64,000 bases of DNA from CAYURP01 sp964447175 (lineage in GTDB: Bacteria > Zixibacteria > MSB-5A5 > SM23-73-2), in NCBI GenBank assembly GCA_964447175.1, contig CAYURP010000007.1, forward strand, positions 1 through 64,000. Reading direction: 5' to 3'. The notes under the pieces were generated by a model. It had not been told where the DNA came from and ran no database searches. It saw nothing but the letters and a program-made list of their open reading frames with translations. The first letter of the stretch is position 1; each line of letters starts with the position of its first letter. This document shows positions 15,103 through 23,700 of the stretch, piece by piece. A program made the position numbers and the translations under genes.

Positions 15103-16151
15103 TGATGATTCAAAAGAAAATAGCTTTTTATATTCTAATCATACAAGTTTTGTTTTTCTCCAAAGGATTTGCTCAAGGCACAGTAACTGACGATGTCGAC
15201 TCCATAATACAGACGGGGATAGATTATATACACCAGGATAAATTTAATGAGGGGATAGCTGAGTTTAAAAAGATAATCGACGCTTATCCGGATGAGCCGG
15301 TGGGGTATTTTTTTGTGGCAGCATCTTATCAGACCTTGATTGATGATTACAGAAACGAAAAATACAAAGCCCGCTTTGAAGAGTATGTGGATACTGCCAT
15401 AGCCAAAGCCCAGAGGAAAATTGACAATGGTTCTGATTCTGCTGAGGATCATTTTTATCTGGGGGGTGCTTATGGCTACCGAGGAATCTACAAGTCCTTT
15501 CGAGGGAACTGGTGGGGCGCTTTCAAGGATGCCCGGGGTGCTAAATCCCACCTGGATAAGGCTCTGGAGATAGATTCTGCACTCTATGATTGCTATTTCG
15601 GATTAGGCGCTTATCATTACTGGGGCAGCATAAAGTCCAGGATCTTCTGGTGGCTTCCTTTTTTAGGGAATGATAAGGAAAAAGGAATCCAGCAATATAA
15701 ATTAGCTGCGGAAAAGGGAAGATATGCCAAAGTCGAAGCTAAATACGGTCTTTTAAGGGTGTATATGGAGGAAAAGGAATATCGTAAAGCCCTGGAGCTG
15801 GCAGAGGAGTTGAAATCAATTAATCCAGACGATCCCTTTATATTCTGGACTGTGGGGCAAGCCTTTATTGGACTTAGGAATTGGGATGACGCTTTGAAAT
15901 CTCATCAAAAACTTCTGGATTATTTTAAAGCTTCACCCTATTACGATCTGATGGCTGAGGTGGAGTGCAGATACTGGCTGGCTTATATATACTTTAACCA
16001 GGCTCAATATCAGAAGAGTTTAGAACAATTGGGGTTTGTGATGGCAAACAAAGCTTATGTTAAGGATAACGATTATTCAAAACCCGTTCTGGAGGGAGCT
16101 GAAAAACTGAAAGCGAAAATCAAGGAAGAAATGCAAAAGCCAAAGGGCTAA
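15102..16151 (+). CDS. Exported TPR protein, first of tandem pair
   Basis: A 349-residue protein with a signal peptide (residues 1-24). TPR-type helical pairs cover most of the mature chain, with an inserted conserved section (FYLGGAYGYRGIYKS, YHYWGSIKSRIFWWLPF). It aligns along its whole length with the next gene, so the two arose by tandem duplication. TPR proteins of this type act as protein-interaction scaffolds in the periplasm; no partner is evident. It is coupled to the small membrane protein upstream. Confidence 0.75.
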   Translation: MMIQKKIAFYILIIQVLFFSKGFAQGTVTDDVDSIIQTGIDYIHQDKFNEGIAEFKKIIDAYPDEPVGYFFVAASYQTLIDDYRNEKYKARFEEYVDTAIAKAQRKIDNGSDSAEDHFYLGGAYGYRGIYKSFRGNWWGAFKDARGAKSHLDKALEIDSALYDCYFGLGAYHYWGSIKSRIFWWLPFLGNDKEKGIQQYKLAAEKGRYAKVEAKYGLLRVYMEEKEYRKALELAEELKSINPDDPFIFWTVGQAFIGLRNWDDALKSHQKLLDYFKASPYYDLMAEVECRYWLAYIYFNQAQYQKSLEQLGFVMANKAYVKDNDYSKPVLEGAEKLKAKIKEEMQKPKG

Positions 16152-16155
16152 TTAG

Positions 16156-17214
16156 ATGATAAAGTTATTGTATCACAGAGAAAATCTTTTCTCTGCACTC
16201 TTTATCCTAATTTTTTTATATATACCCTCATCACAGACCATATCCCAACCAACAACTATCCACCAACCACCAACAACTAAAGAACTAATACTCCGGGGGA
16301 TCGATGCGGGCATCAGAGAAAACTACGAGCTTGCGGAAAATAATTTCAAAAGAATAATCTCTGCAGAACCTGAAAACCCTGAAGGATATTTTTTCCTGGG
16401 AGCCTGCTATCAGACCCAGATGATCGATCTGGAAAGCGATTTCAGAGAAAATGAATTTTATAACACAATGGAAAAAACTATTCAGTTATCCAATGAAAGA
16501 ATAGGAAAGGATGAAAACGACGTCTGGTCATACTTTTATTTGGGTAACGCATATGGCTCAATGGCAGTTTATGATGCCAAGCATAAAAGATGGTGGTCCG
16601 GATTGAAAAAAGGATTGAAAGCTAAGTCCGCATTCAAAAAAGTGGTGGAGCTGGATTCCACCTTTTACGATGCCTATCTGGGATTAGGGTCATATCACTA
16701 TTGGGTTTCGGTAGTTACCAAGACATTCAGATGGCTTCCTTTATTAAGGGATGAGAGGGAAAAAGGGATAGAGGAGGTGAAGCTGGCTGCGGAGAAAAGC
16801 CTTTATACTAAAGAGTCAGCCCTATACAGTCTGATCTATGTCTATTTAGAGGAAAAAGAATATGATAAAGCCATAAACCTGGCAGTGGAGATGAACCGGA
16901 GGTATCCCGAATCCAAGCTTTTCCTGTGGCCCTTAGCCGATGCATTTTATCTGAAAAAAGACTGGAGGAACTGCATCAGCTGGTATGAAAAAACGTTAAA
17001 TCTTATCGGCAACCCGGACCCCAGCGGGTATTTCAACACCATAGAATGCAGGCACAGAATAGCAGAGTGTTGTTTGCATCTGAAAATGTATCAAAGATGC
17101 AAAGAGGAATGCGAGATGGTATTAAGCTATCAAATTAGTGAAGATGTCAAAAAGAGGCTAAAAAAAGAACTGAAGGATACCAAGAATTTACTCGAAAAAT
17201 GCGAAGAGCGTTAA
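16156..17214 (+). CDS. Exported TPR protein, second of tandem pair
   Basis: A 352-residue paralogue of the preceding protein sharing GYFFLGACYQTQMIDLES, FYLGNAYGSMAVYDA and YHYWVSVVTKTFRWLPL. The N-terminal hydrophobic stretch (about residues 13-30) is a signal peptide or anchor, followed by a short Thr/Pro/Gln-rich linker. The gene starts four bases after the previous stop. Function is unknown; joint expression with its twin suggests a hetero-oligomer or divided specificity. Confidence 0.75.
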   Translation: MIKLLYHRENLFSALFILIFLYIPSSQTISQPTTIHQPPTTKELILRGIDAGIRENYELAENNFKRIISAEPENPEGYFFLGACYQTQMIDLESDFRENEFYNTMEKTIQLSNERIGKDENDVWSYFYLGNAYGSMAVYDAKHKRWWSGLKKGLKAKSAFKKVVELDSTFYDAYLGLGSYHYWVSVVTKTFRWLPLLRDEREKGIEEVKLAAEKSLYTKESALYSLIYVYLEEKEYDKAINLAVEMNRRYPESKLFLWPLADAFYLKKDWRNCISWYEKTLNLIGNPDPSGYFNTIECRHRIAECCLHLKMYQRCKEECEMVLSYQISEDVKKRLKKELKDTKNLLEKCEER

Positions 17215-17284
17215 AGAATTTTACACCTGATCAGATCGTACATAATAAATCCATAATCACACCTTGCCGGGAGGTGGTTTTATA

Positions 17285-17357
17285 TGTAGCGGAAAGCTTT
17301 AGCTTTCCATTCTCTCCCAACCATACCACCGATGGAGGTCTAAAGACCTCTGCTACA
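17285..17357 (-). repeat. REP pair (BIME), type A
   Basis: TGTAGCGG and CTGCTACA ends (one substitution) with hairpins GGAAAGCTTTAGCTTTCC and GGAGGTCTAAAGACCTCT. Confidence 0.88.
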
Positions 17358-17417
17358 ATTAAAAACCTCTTTCTCGATTCATTGATCCAAATGGTTTTCG
17401 ATTAAGATACAAGAGAG

Positions 17418-17474
17418 GTAGCCTGCAAAAAAACATTCATTTAACCAATTTCGCAACCTGAAGGTTGCGGCTAC
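17418..17474. repeat. REP pair type B, decayed
   Basis: Right hairpin CGCAACCTGAAGGTTGCGGC and CTAC end are intact. The left end keeps GTAGCCTGCA but its hairpin is lost. Confidence 0.65.
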
Positions 17475-17542
17475 CATTGAAGCATACATTCCCAATCCTT
17501 TATTTAGACGAAAGTGAAGTTCATCCTGCATATTTATTGTTC

Positions 17543-17580
17543 TGTCAGGTCTTGCCCGTATTGGCGGGTGTGACCTGACA
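17543..17580. repeat. Nested inverted repeat
   Basis: TGTCAGGTC and GACCTGACA enclose a smaller GCCCG/CGGGT stem. Confidence 0.6.
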
Positions 17581-17602
17581 ACTTCGTTGCATGTGTGTAT
17601 GA

Positions 17603-17630
17603 CCAGAACCTAACTTAAGTTAGGTTCTGG
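17603..17630. repeat. 28-bp perfect palindrome, copy 4
   Basis: Identical to the copies at 12035 and 27577. Confidence 0.9.
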
Positions 17631-17710
17631 CATTACTAACCACCATTCACTATTTACCAAAAACCAACTGGGTGGAGACAAGCTTTACCCCTACGCGTTT
17701 GGAACTTTTC

Positions 17711-17737
17711 GGGCGAAGACAGAGCTTCGCCCCTACA
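17711..17737 (-). repeat. REP half, type G
   Basis: GGGCGAAGACAGAGCTTCGC followed by CCCTACA. Read on the minus strand it begins TGTAGGGGCGAAG. A relative lies at 27514. Confidence 0.65.
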
Positions 17738-17743
17738 TTTTTA

Positions 17744-19258
17744 TTAATAGATCATGGAGAGAAGATAGAGGTTTTGATCCCTTTCCACTAACATCAATAT
17801 CTTCTGATTTTTTCTTAGACTTGAGAATACCTTTTTATACTCTTTTACGTTCCCTATGTGAATCTCGTCGATTTGACGAATGATATCCCCCTCCTTGAAA
17901 CCCACTCCATACGCTTTACTTTCCTCTTTCACCGAGGTTATGATCACCCCGGCTGGGTCAGATATGCCTAATTGTGCCGCTATCTGAGGGGTGATGTTGG
18001 TTATGCTCATACCTATAAGACCATCGAACTCTTCAGCTTCCTTCAGGGGGAGTTGTCCTGGCGTTAGGGTTAACTCCTTTTGTACTCCCTTCTGGATAGA
18101 AGTTATATTCAAAGGTTTTCCCACTCTGGCCAGTGTGGTGAAATCCTCCCAATCTGAGACGTCCCTTATTTTCTGGCTTTCCACTTTGGTTATCACATCT
18201 CCCCTTTTTATTCCAGCTTTATCAGCAGGACTTTCTTTGTAGACTTCAGAGATTATTACTCCCCGTACATTTTCCAGATTCAAAGACGAGGCTAAAAGTG
18301 GGGTAAGAGACTGAACCTTTGCCCCGATCCAGGCTCTGGTTACCTCCCCGTGTTCTATGAGATCGTTTAATATCCCCTTGGCTCGATTTATGGGGATGGC
18401 AAAGCCTATACCCTCTGAACCCCGGGAGGTGCTGAATATAAAGGTGTTTATCCCGATGACCTCGCCCCGGGCATTGACCAAAGGACCGCCGCTGTTTCCC
18501 ATATTTATGGCGGCATCGGTCTGTATCATACCCCGATATACCCTTTTTTCATCGCTATCCCTTTTTATGTCCCGGTTAATTGCCGAGATAACTCCCACGG
18601 TAACTGTGGGATTGGGATCGTCCAGAAGGTAACCAAAGGGATTACCTAAGGCTATGGCCCATTCCCCGATTATCAGATCCTCTGAATCACCCAGTTGGAC
18701 AAAAGGGAGATCCTTGGAGTCGATCTTGATCACTGCCAGATCCGAAGCCACGTCCTGCCCCACGATTTTGCCTTCGTATTCGGCTCCGGTGGTTAAAGTT
18801 ACTTTAAGCTCCTCTGCGCCCCTTATAACATGTTCGTTGGTCAGGATGTAACCTTCCTTTGAGATTAAAACCCCGGAACCCAGACTATATACTTTCTGTT
18901 TGTACTCTCTGGGACGGAAGTATCTTCCCCAGAACTCCTCAAAAAGATCATCACCAAAAGGGGACGAAAGTGGCGATTCCCGAACGATTCTGGTTTGCAC
19001 CACACTGATGGATACCACAGCTGGTCCCACCCTCTGGGCTGATTGAACTATGGCATTTCTGCGAGTCATGGAGATGTCGTCTATCTCTGTTTTTGGCTCT
19101 TCAAGACGCACATAATCAGGGTCATCCTTCGCCTGAAGCCCGGATGACTCAGTTTTTTTCCATAGGGAGGTAATACCAATTCCTATTAGAATACCCAGAA
19201 GTATGGGAAGGTAAATTTTCGAAAACCATTTTTTTCTAATGCTTGGATTATTTTCCAT
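17744..19258 (-). CDS. HtrA/DegP-type periplasmic serine protease
   Basis: An S1C protease of 504 residues: an N-terminal membrane anchor, then the trypsin-like domain with His (LTNEHVI, residue 143), Asp (ASDLAVI, 173) and Ser (GNSGGPL, 256), then two PDZ domains. It degrades or refolds damaged envelope proteins. I place the start at the second ATG (19258), which has GAGGGT eight bases upstream; the longer frame from 19273 overlaps that site. It lies 131 bases downstream of the pseudoprotease/anti-sigma/ECF operon, in the same direction, and is probably a target or member of it. Confidence 0.9.
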   Translation of the reverse strand: MENNPSIRKKWFSKIYLPILLGILIGIGITSLWKKTESSGLQAKDDPDYVRLEEPKTEIDDISMTRRNAIVQSAQRVGPAVVSISVVQTRIVRESPLSSPFGDDLFEEFWGRYFRPREYKQKVYSLGSGVLISKEGYILTNEHVIRGAEELKVTLTTGAEYEGKIVGQDVASDLAVIKIDSKDLPFVQLGDSEDLIIGEWAIALGNPFGYLLDDPNPTVTVGVISAINRDIKRDSDEKRVYRGMIQTDAAINMGNSGGPLVNARGEVIGINTFIFSTSRGSEGIGFAIPINRAKGILNDLIEHGEVTRAWIGAKVQSLTPLLASSLNLENVRGVIISEVYKESPADKAGIKRGDVITKVESQKIRDVSDWEDFTTLARVGKPLNITSIQKGVQKELTLTPGQLPLKEAEEFDGLIGMSITNITPQIAAQLGISDPAGVIITSVKEESKAYGVGFKEGDIIRQIDEIHIGNVKEYKKVFSSLRKNQKILMLVERDQNLYLLSMIY

Positions 19259-19286
19259 TGCAATTACCCTCATAAAAGAGACACAA

Positions 19287-19325
19287 CCCGATAACCTCTA
19301 AACTATTTGCATATACTTTATCGGG
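19287..19325. promoter_or_regulatory. Inverted repeat in HtrA leader
   Basis: CCCGATAA at 19287-19294 and TTATCGGG at 19318-19325, exact complements 23 bases apart, between the pseudoprotease gene and htrA. No T tract, so an operator or RNA structure is more likely than a terminator. Confidence 0.4.
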
Positions 19326-19389
19326 AGCTAAAGTGATGAATCCACTATTCTTTTCATGAAATTTATACAAAAGGGAGGATAAAATGTTC

Positions 19390-20388
19390 CTAAATAGACC
19401 TGTCCAGACACCTTCTTTTTCTGGGAAGATTTTTAGCCCATTCGATGCTCAATTTCTTGGTTAATTCTTTTCCGTTCCTCTGGACTTTCAAGCTTATCAA
19501 AGCTCCTTTTTGAAATTTGGAGATCATTTTCTTAAGCTCTACCCCATTCTGCACCTCTTTTCCATCACAGGCTATGATCACATCACCTTTTTGCAACCCG
19601 GCTTGATGAGCCGGGCTCCCCTGAACGATATCCGATATTATAGCTTTTTCCTTCTGGCACATCCGATTGGATATTATTCCGATCCATCCTCTTTTGATCT
19701 CACCATTCTTTTTCAGAATATCGCTTACCTGGGAAATGGTGGTGGCAGGGACAAGCAATACTACATGTTCCTCCCCTTCAATTCTACCCTCGACCAGTCC
19801 AATCAGCTCCGCATCGGAGTTAAAAACAGGGGTCCCGGGAGGTAAGGCGTTATATGTGGAGGTTAAAATCAGAAGGTTATCATCATATCCATCCACCCCT
19901 CCGATCCAGGAGTTGCCAATGGTTCCCAAATCTACCTGTAAGCCTTTGGAATATTCGGTATTCCCCAGCACTATTCCCAGGCATCCATTTTTAATCTCCT
20001 TGGCCATTTTAACGGGTTTCAGAGTTTTGCCTTTCACTTGAAGCAGACTCAGATCAGTTTCGAAATCGCAGCCCGAGATGAAGATGTTGGAATCTGTGAT
20101 TTGCTCCCCATTTTGTAATTTGATGGTTATCTCACCTGCATTCTGGAGCAGGTTTTCTATGGTGAGAACGTGCTGATCATCTACGATCACTCCTGAACCC
20201 ACCTTGTCTAAATTCAACTCATTGTTTTTCACCGATATTGAGACCACAGAGGGGCCGGCTTTGCTCAAGACCTCTTCAATCCCTTGTTCCAGACTTTTTA
20301 AATGATTTTTCTGAGAGGAACAGCCCCAGAGCATAAGACCTACCAGAATCCAGCTTAAAACCAGAAATCCTTTAAGGTAGGCGGACAT
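19390..20388 (-). CDS. HtrA-like pseudoprotease lipoprotein
   Basis: A 332-residue protein with a lipobox-like signal (GLMLWGC, Cys23), an HtrA protease-like fold and one C-terminal PDZ domain. The catalytic His position is Asn79 (VLTIENLL in place of ILTNEHVI) and the Ser position is Pro184 (LPPGTPV in place of GNSGGPL); the Asp (ETDLSLL) remains. It should therefore be proteolytically dead and probably acts as a sensor or chaperone anchored to a membrane. Its ATG overlaps the anti-sigma stop codon by a base, which ties it to the ECF sigma/anti-sigma operon, a position comparable to RseB. Confidence 0.85.
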   Translation of the reverse strand: MSAYLKGFLVLSWILVGLMLWGCSSQKNHLKSLEQGIEEVLSKAGPSVVSISVKNNELNLDKVGSGVIVDDQHVLTIENLLQNAGEITIKLQNGEQITDSNIFISGCDFETDLSLLQVKGKTLKPVKMAKEIKNGCLGIVLGNTEYSKGLQVDLGTIGNSWIGGVDGYDDNLLILTSTYNALPPGTPVFNSDAELIGLVEGRIEGEEHVVLLVPATTISQVSDILKKNGEIKRGWIGIISNRMCQKEKAIISDIVQGSPAHQAGLQKGDVIIACDGKEVQNGVELKKMISKFQKGALISLKVQRNGKELTKKLSIEWAKNLPRKRRCLDRSI

Positions 20389-20867
20389 TACCTTTTCCCC
20401 ATGCTGTAGATAGTCAGCTTTCCATTATCCACGCTGGATAGAAGTTCGCCTTCGTAGATGATCAGATTGTTCTTGAAACCCTTTGCGGTTTTATTCTGGG
20501 TAAATGTGGGATACAAGCCAAACAAGAGGAACCCAAGAACTATTATGGAGAAAACAAAAGTAGGAACCGGTCCCAAAAGGGGTGTCTTTAAAAAAACAAG
20601 CAGCGGTTCAAACTTATCCTTCCAGGATTCCCTTTGAGGTTCAGCAGCCGAGAGTCGGGGGGATAATGATTTTTTTAACTCTTCCCAGTAATTCTGCGGC
20701 ACGTCAAAGGTTAAAACCTTTTTCATCATCTTTATGGAATTCTGGCAGAAATCAAATTCCTTGGCGCAAAAGGGACAGATCTTTAGATGTTTTTCTAACT
20801 CTGCCTTCTGAGAAGGCGTTAGATCTGTGAAACTTACTATAAGTTTTTCGGCTTTTTTACAATCCAT
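20388..20867 (-). CDS. Anti-sigma factor with zinc-finger (zf-HC2) domain
   Basis: A 159-residue protein. The N-terminal anti-sigma domain carries the H-x3-C-x2-C motif (HLKICPFC, residues 27-34) after an early Cys (DCKKAEKLI). One membrane helix spans about residues 101-120, and a short periplasmic tail follows. It should hold the co-encoded ECF sigma factor inactive at the membrane and release it on envelope stress. The gene overlaps the sigma gene by 11 bases. Confidence 0.88.
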   Translation of the reverse strand: MDCKKAEKLIVSFTDLTPSQKAELEKHLKICPFCAKEFDFCQNSIKMMKKVLTFDVPQNYWEELKKSLSPRLSAAEPQRESWKDKFEPLLVFLKTPLLGPVPTFVFSIIVLGFLLFGLYPTFTQNKTAKGFKNNLIIYEGELLSSVDNGKLTIYSMGKR

Positions 20868-21498
20868 ACTTCAAATCGGTTCCCTCGATCACCTCCGAAT
20901 AATGTTTAGTTAATTCATCTCTTAGCTTGGAACGGGCTCTGTGTAAATACCACCGGACAGTGGCTTGAGGCATGCCGGTAATCTGAGCCACCTCCTTGAT
21001 ATCCAATCCCTGAAGGTCCCGCAATACAAATACAGATTTCTGTTTGGGATTGAGAACGTCCATGGCATTTCTTATGGCCCATTTGATCAAATTCCTTCTG
21101 TATGTTTTTTCGACATCTTCCTTTTTTTCCTTTATCTCGGTCCCCATCTGATCCAGCGTTTCATGTCGGTGTTTTCTGTGCTTGCGAATAAAATCAATAC
21201 TGGCATTTATGGTTATCCGATAAAGCCAGGTGGAGAGCTTTTTGGTAGTATCGAATCTGTAAAGATTCTGGTATGTTTTAACGAAAACAATCTGAGAGAT
21301 ATCCTTGGCGTCCTCGTAGTTGCCTACCATCTTATAAGCTATACTGGCCACCTGAGCTTTGTATTTATCTACCAGTTTGTGGAAGGCTAAATCATCACCT
21401 GCCTTTGCTTTTTTAATTGTCTCAAGCAGGCCCTCCTCTTGAGCCGTGTCTTTTTTTGTCAAAGAGGAGCCCGGATCATCCGGGGACTTATGCTTCAT
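20857..21498 (-). CDS. RNA polymerase sigma factor, ECF family (RpoE-like)
   Basis: A 213-residue protein with sigma region 2 (about residues 40-110; EDAKDISQIVFVKTYQN, KLSTWLYRITINASIDFIRK) and region 4 with a helix-turn-helix (about residues 145-200; LDIKEVAQITGMPQATVRWY). It is first in a minus-strand operon with the anti-sigma factor, the HtrA pseudoprotease and then HtrA, so it probably directs the envelope-stress response. A TATAAT-like element lies upstream at 21528-21533 on the minus strand without a good -35. Confidence 0.92.
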   Translation of the reverse strand: MKHKSPDDPGSSLTKKDTAQEEGLLETIKKAKAGDDLAFHKLVDKYKAQVASIAYKMVGNYEDAKDISQIVFVKTYQNLYRFDTTKKLSTWLYRITINASIDFIRKHRKHRHETLDQMGTEIKEKKEDVEKTYRRNLIKWAIRNAMDVLNPKQKSVFVLRDLQGLDIKEVAQITGMPQATVRWYLHRARSKLRDELTKHYSEVIEGTDLKYGL

Positions 21499-21619
21499 AA
21501 TGTGTTCTCACAATTTTTACGTTTTTAATTATAGTGTGTTTGTTGACTATTAAAAGCCACAACGCATTTATTTGCAATAGCATAACATTAGCTTTACCTG
21601 GTCCGGAGGTTCTCATAGG

Positions 21620-22072
21620 CTAATTAGTAACATTTAATTTTGGGATCACTCTAATCCCATTTTTTCTCAAAAGGGCTGTGGTCACACCTTCTCCTCTAAT
21701 TAACTTGCCTTTTCTGTATATTTTCCCAAATCCACAGGAGGGGCTTTTCTCCTTAAAGAATGCAATCTTTATTCTCAGTTTCCGGGCAATCTGGAGAGTT
21801 CTTAGGGCACCTTTTATCATCTCAGAGGAAACATCTTCTCCCCTTTGGTTTTTTACTTTGCTTTTTCCCAGAAGAACATCCTCACCTCCCCCACTTTTAA
21901 TCTCTACTTTTAGTCGGGGAATGGTTAGACCCCCCAATGTTTCCGGGCAGACTGCAACTCCTTTACCTTTTTCCATTAGGGTTTTCATTTTTTTGTCTTT
22001 TCTATCCTCAGCATCATATCTACATTTTATTCCAACCAAACAAGCTGAGATTAAGAATCTGTGGGACCTCAT
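21620..22072 (-). CDS. DUF523 family protein (TudS-type thiouracil desulfurase family)
   Basis: A 150-residue protein with the family motifs ISACLVGIKCRYD, VCPETLGGLTIPR and KEKSPSCG. The cysteines (11, 17, 42, 113) correspond to those that bind a [4Fe-4S] cluster in the characterised 2-thiouracil desulfurase TudS. It may remove sulfur from thio-nucleobases or related compounds in the cytoplasm; the exact substrate here is not shown. It is a single gene between a sigma operon and a peptidase gene, both on the same strand. Confidence 0.82.
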   Translation of the reverse strand: MRSHRFLISACLVGIKCRYDAEDRKDKKMKTLMEKGKGVAVCPETLGGLTIPRLKVEIKSGGGEDVLLGKSKVKNQRGEDVSSEMIKGALRTLQIARKLRIKIAFFKEKSPSCGFGKIYRKGKLIRGEGVTTALLRKNGIRVIPKLNVTN

Positions 22073-22081
22073 CAGAAAATA

Positions 22082-22106
22082 AAAACCTCGACTTGGATCG
22101 AGGTTT
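22082..22106 (-). terminator. Rho-independent terminator of M23 gene
   Basis: AACCTCGA/TCGAGGTT stem with a T-rich tail on the minus strand, 27 bases after the peptidase stop. Confidence 0.8.
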
Positions 22107-22132
22107 AAATTATGTTAGCTTTTCCAAGTCCT

Positions 22133-23032
22133 TTAGTCAAATATGTAATTTTCAGACAGAATGTAATCTTCAGGATTCACTGGTTTATCATTATAACGGA
22201 CTTCATAATGGAGATGTGGTCCCGTGGAATAGCCGGTATTTCCAACCCCGCCGATCACATCTCCCCTTTTAACTATTTGCCCTTTTTTTACTCTGATTTT
22301 ATTCAGATGTCCATAATGAGTTCGGTAACCATAACCATGATCGATGATTACCAGTTTCCCCAAACCGTGACGCCAGCCGGTGAAATAAACAATTCCCGTT
22401 GCCGCAGCATAAACCGGAGTCCCGATATCGGCGGCGAAATCCAAGCCCCAGTGTGGCTGTCTTAATCCGGTAAAAGGATCTGTTTTGACCCCAAAGCCCC
22501 GGGAAAGATATCCTCTGGTAGGAGGTATGGAGGGGGTATGCTCCAAAAGATCCTTTTTTTCTAAAAGCAGATTGTGGACCTGGGTCAAATTTTCTCTCTC
22601 AAATTTGGTCTGGCGTAACAACTTGTCCATCTCTCCCAGGGTTTCATCAAACTTTGTATCTATTTCCGACGGGAAAGGTTCAGGCCCGCCAACACCTACC
22701 TCTCTTACTGCGTCATCCACCTCAGGAAGTCCGAAAACCAATCGTATGTTTTTCTCCTTTTCCATTAACTCGTTCATCTGAGATTTGAGGTCTGCGATAA
22801 GAGGTTTCATCTCGGAAATCCTTTTCTCCAGATGTTTTTTCTCATTTTGCAATTGAACAAAATTATAGTAAGCCAATTGTTGTTTAAAATAGTTGATCGT
22901 TGAAAAGGCAGCTACTCCCATAAAAATAGCTAAAACCAAAAATGCGATGTAAATCCTGGAATAAGAAATCTTTTTAGTCCAGACCTTCCCCTTTTGGGGA
23001 ATGATCATCACTGAAAAATCCTTCTCATTCAT
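22133..23032 (-). CDS. M23 family peptidoglycan endopeptidase
   Basis: A 299-residue protein: one N-terminal membrane helix (about residues 26-46), a coiled coil (about 50-95), and a C-terminal LytM/M23 domain with zinc ligands in HWGLDFA and HLHYEV (GYSTGPHLHYEVRYN). It is membrane-anchored and faces the cell wall, cutting peptide cross-links or activating amidases as EnvC- or NlpD-like proteins do. Start ATG 23032 is preferred to TTG 23044 because GAGG sits six bases before it. Promoter and terminator are both visible. Confidence 0.88.
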   Translation of the reverse strand: MNEKDFSVMIIPQKGKVWTKKISYSRIYIAFLVLAIFMGVAAFSTINYFKQQLAYYNFVQLQNEKKHLEKRISEMKPLIADLKSQMNELMEKEKNIRLVFGLPEVDDAVREVGVGGPEPFPSEIDTKFDETLGEMDKLLRQTKFERENLTQVHNLLLEKKDLLEHTPSIPPTRGYLSRGFGVKTDPFTGLRQPHWGLDFAADIGTPVYAAATGIVYFTGWRHGLGKLVIIDHGYGYRTHYGHLNKIRVKKGQIVKRGDVIGGVGNTGYSTGPHLHYEVRYNDKPVNPEDYILSENYIFD

Positions 23033-23086
23033 TAGAAACCTCAATAATATGTATAAGGTAACAAATTACTACAATATTTGGGGATA

Positions 23087-23115
23087 AGAATAAGAGGTCG
23101 TATAGAATTTGTCAA
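23087..23115 (-). promoter_or_regulatory. Promoter of M23 gene
   Basis: On the minus strand TTGACA (23115-23110), 17-base spacer, TATTCT (23092-23087). Confidence 0.55.
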
Positions 23116-23650
23116 GTATTTTTTTGCAATTCCTTGAAAACCAATTAGTTGAAGAATTTTATAAGGTTATGACTTATGCAAATTTTCATGCAAGCTCGAT
23201 AAGAAGGAAATACATTCCTTATAAATCCTTAGAAAACGTTCCTCTGATTCTTGGTTTACTTTATCAAAATATACTCATGCCTTAAGATCTTATTCACTAC
23301 CCGAATGAATTTTTCCGAATTGAGAGTTTGAAGACTGTATATGTGCCAATAGACCTTCTCCGGAGATTTATTTCCACTGGTTATTATTCGTCTTCTCTTT
23401 CTCATACTTTACATCCCATCCTTTCAAAAGTTCCTGACTTTTTCACAAAGCAGAAAAGCAACTTCTATGCCTTTAGCAAATGGGGATTTAAAGATATTTA
23501 TTTCGTTACTGGAGTTAAAGTTAAGCCCCGGTGAATTTTCCTTCTGATTCTGGGAACATACTAAATATGGGGATCTAACAATATTTTATTGAGTTCCGCC
23601 TACAAGTGGGAAAATTTTTTCGTTTGTTTTTCCGATTTTTGTTTTTATCT
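23116..23650. other. Intergenic region without recognisable feature
   Basis: AT-rich sequence between divergent genes. The only plus-strand frame (23328-23534, TTG start) has no ribosome-binding site and no recognisable domain. I see no repeats here. Confidence 0.5.
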
Positions 23651-23655
23651 TTTGT

Positions 23656-23680
23656 GAAACTTGAAGATAGATTTTTCGTA
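23656..23680 (+). promoter_or_regulatory. Possible ECF-type promoter upstream of second ECF sigma gene
   Basis: GAAAC at 23656-23660, exactly 16 bases, then CGTA at 23677-23680. This matches the general ECF -35 (GAAC-like) and -10 (CGT) pattern and would make the operon autoregulated. It gives a leader of about 14 bases. Confidence 0.4.
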
Positions 23681-23700
23681 ACCAGAAAGAGAGAAAAGAG

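Larger units (their letters stand above)
17215..17743. other. Repeat-dense intergenic region
   Basis: Convergent gene ends flank 529 bases of REP-type hairpins and one 28-bp palindrome, listed separately. No gene or promoter is evident. The 68-residue frame at 17199 is repeat sequence. Confidence 0.7.

Noticed and set aside
19318..19390. Terminator between the HtrA pseudoprotease and htrA
   Set aside because: The CCCGATAA/TTATCGGG repeat has a long loop and no T tract on the minus strand, so it does not qualify as an intrinsic terminator.
23328..23534. 68-residue plus-strand frame in the 23 kb intergenic region
   Set aside because: TTG start, no Shine-Dalgarno site, no family recognised. 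A real small gene cannot be excluded but is not supported.
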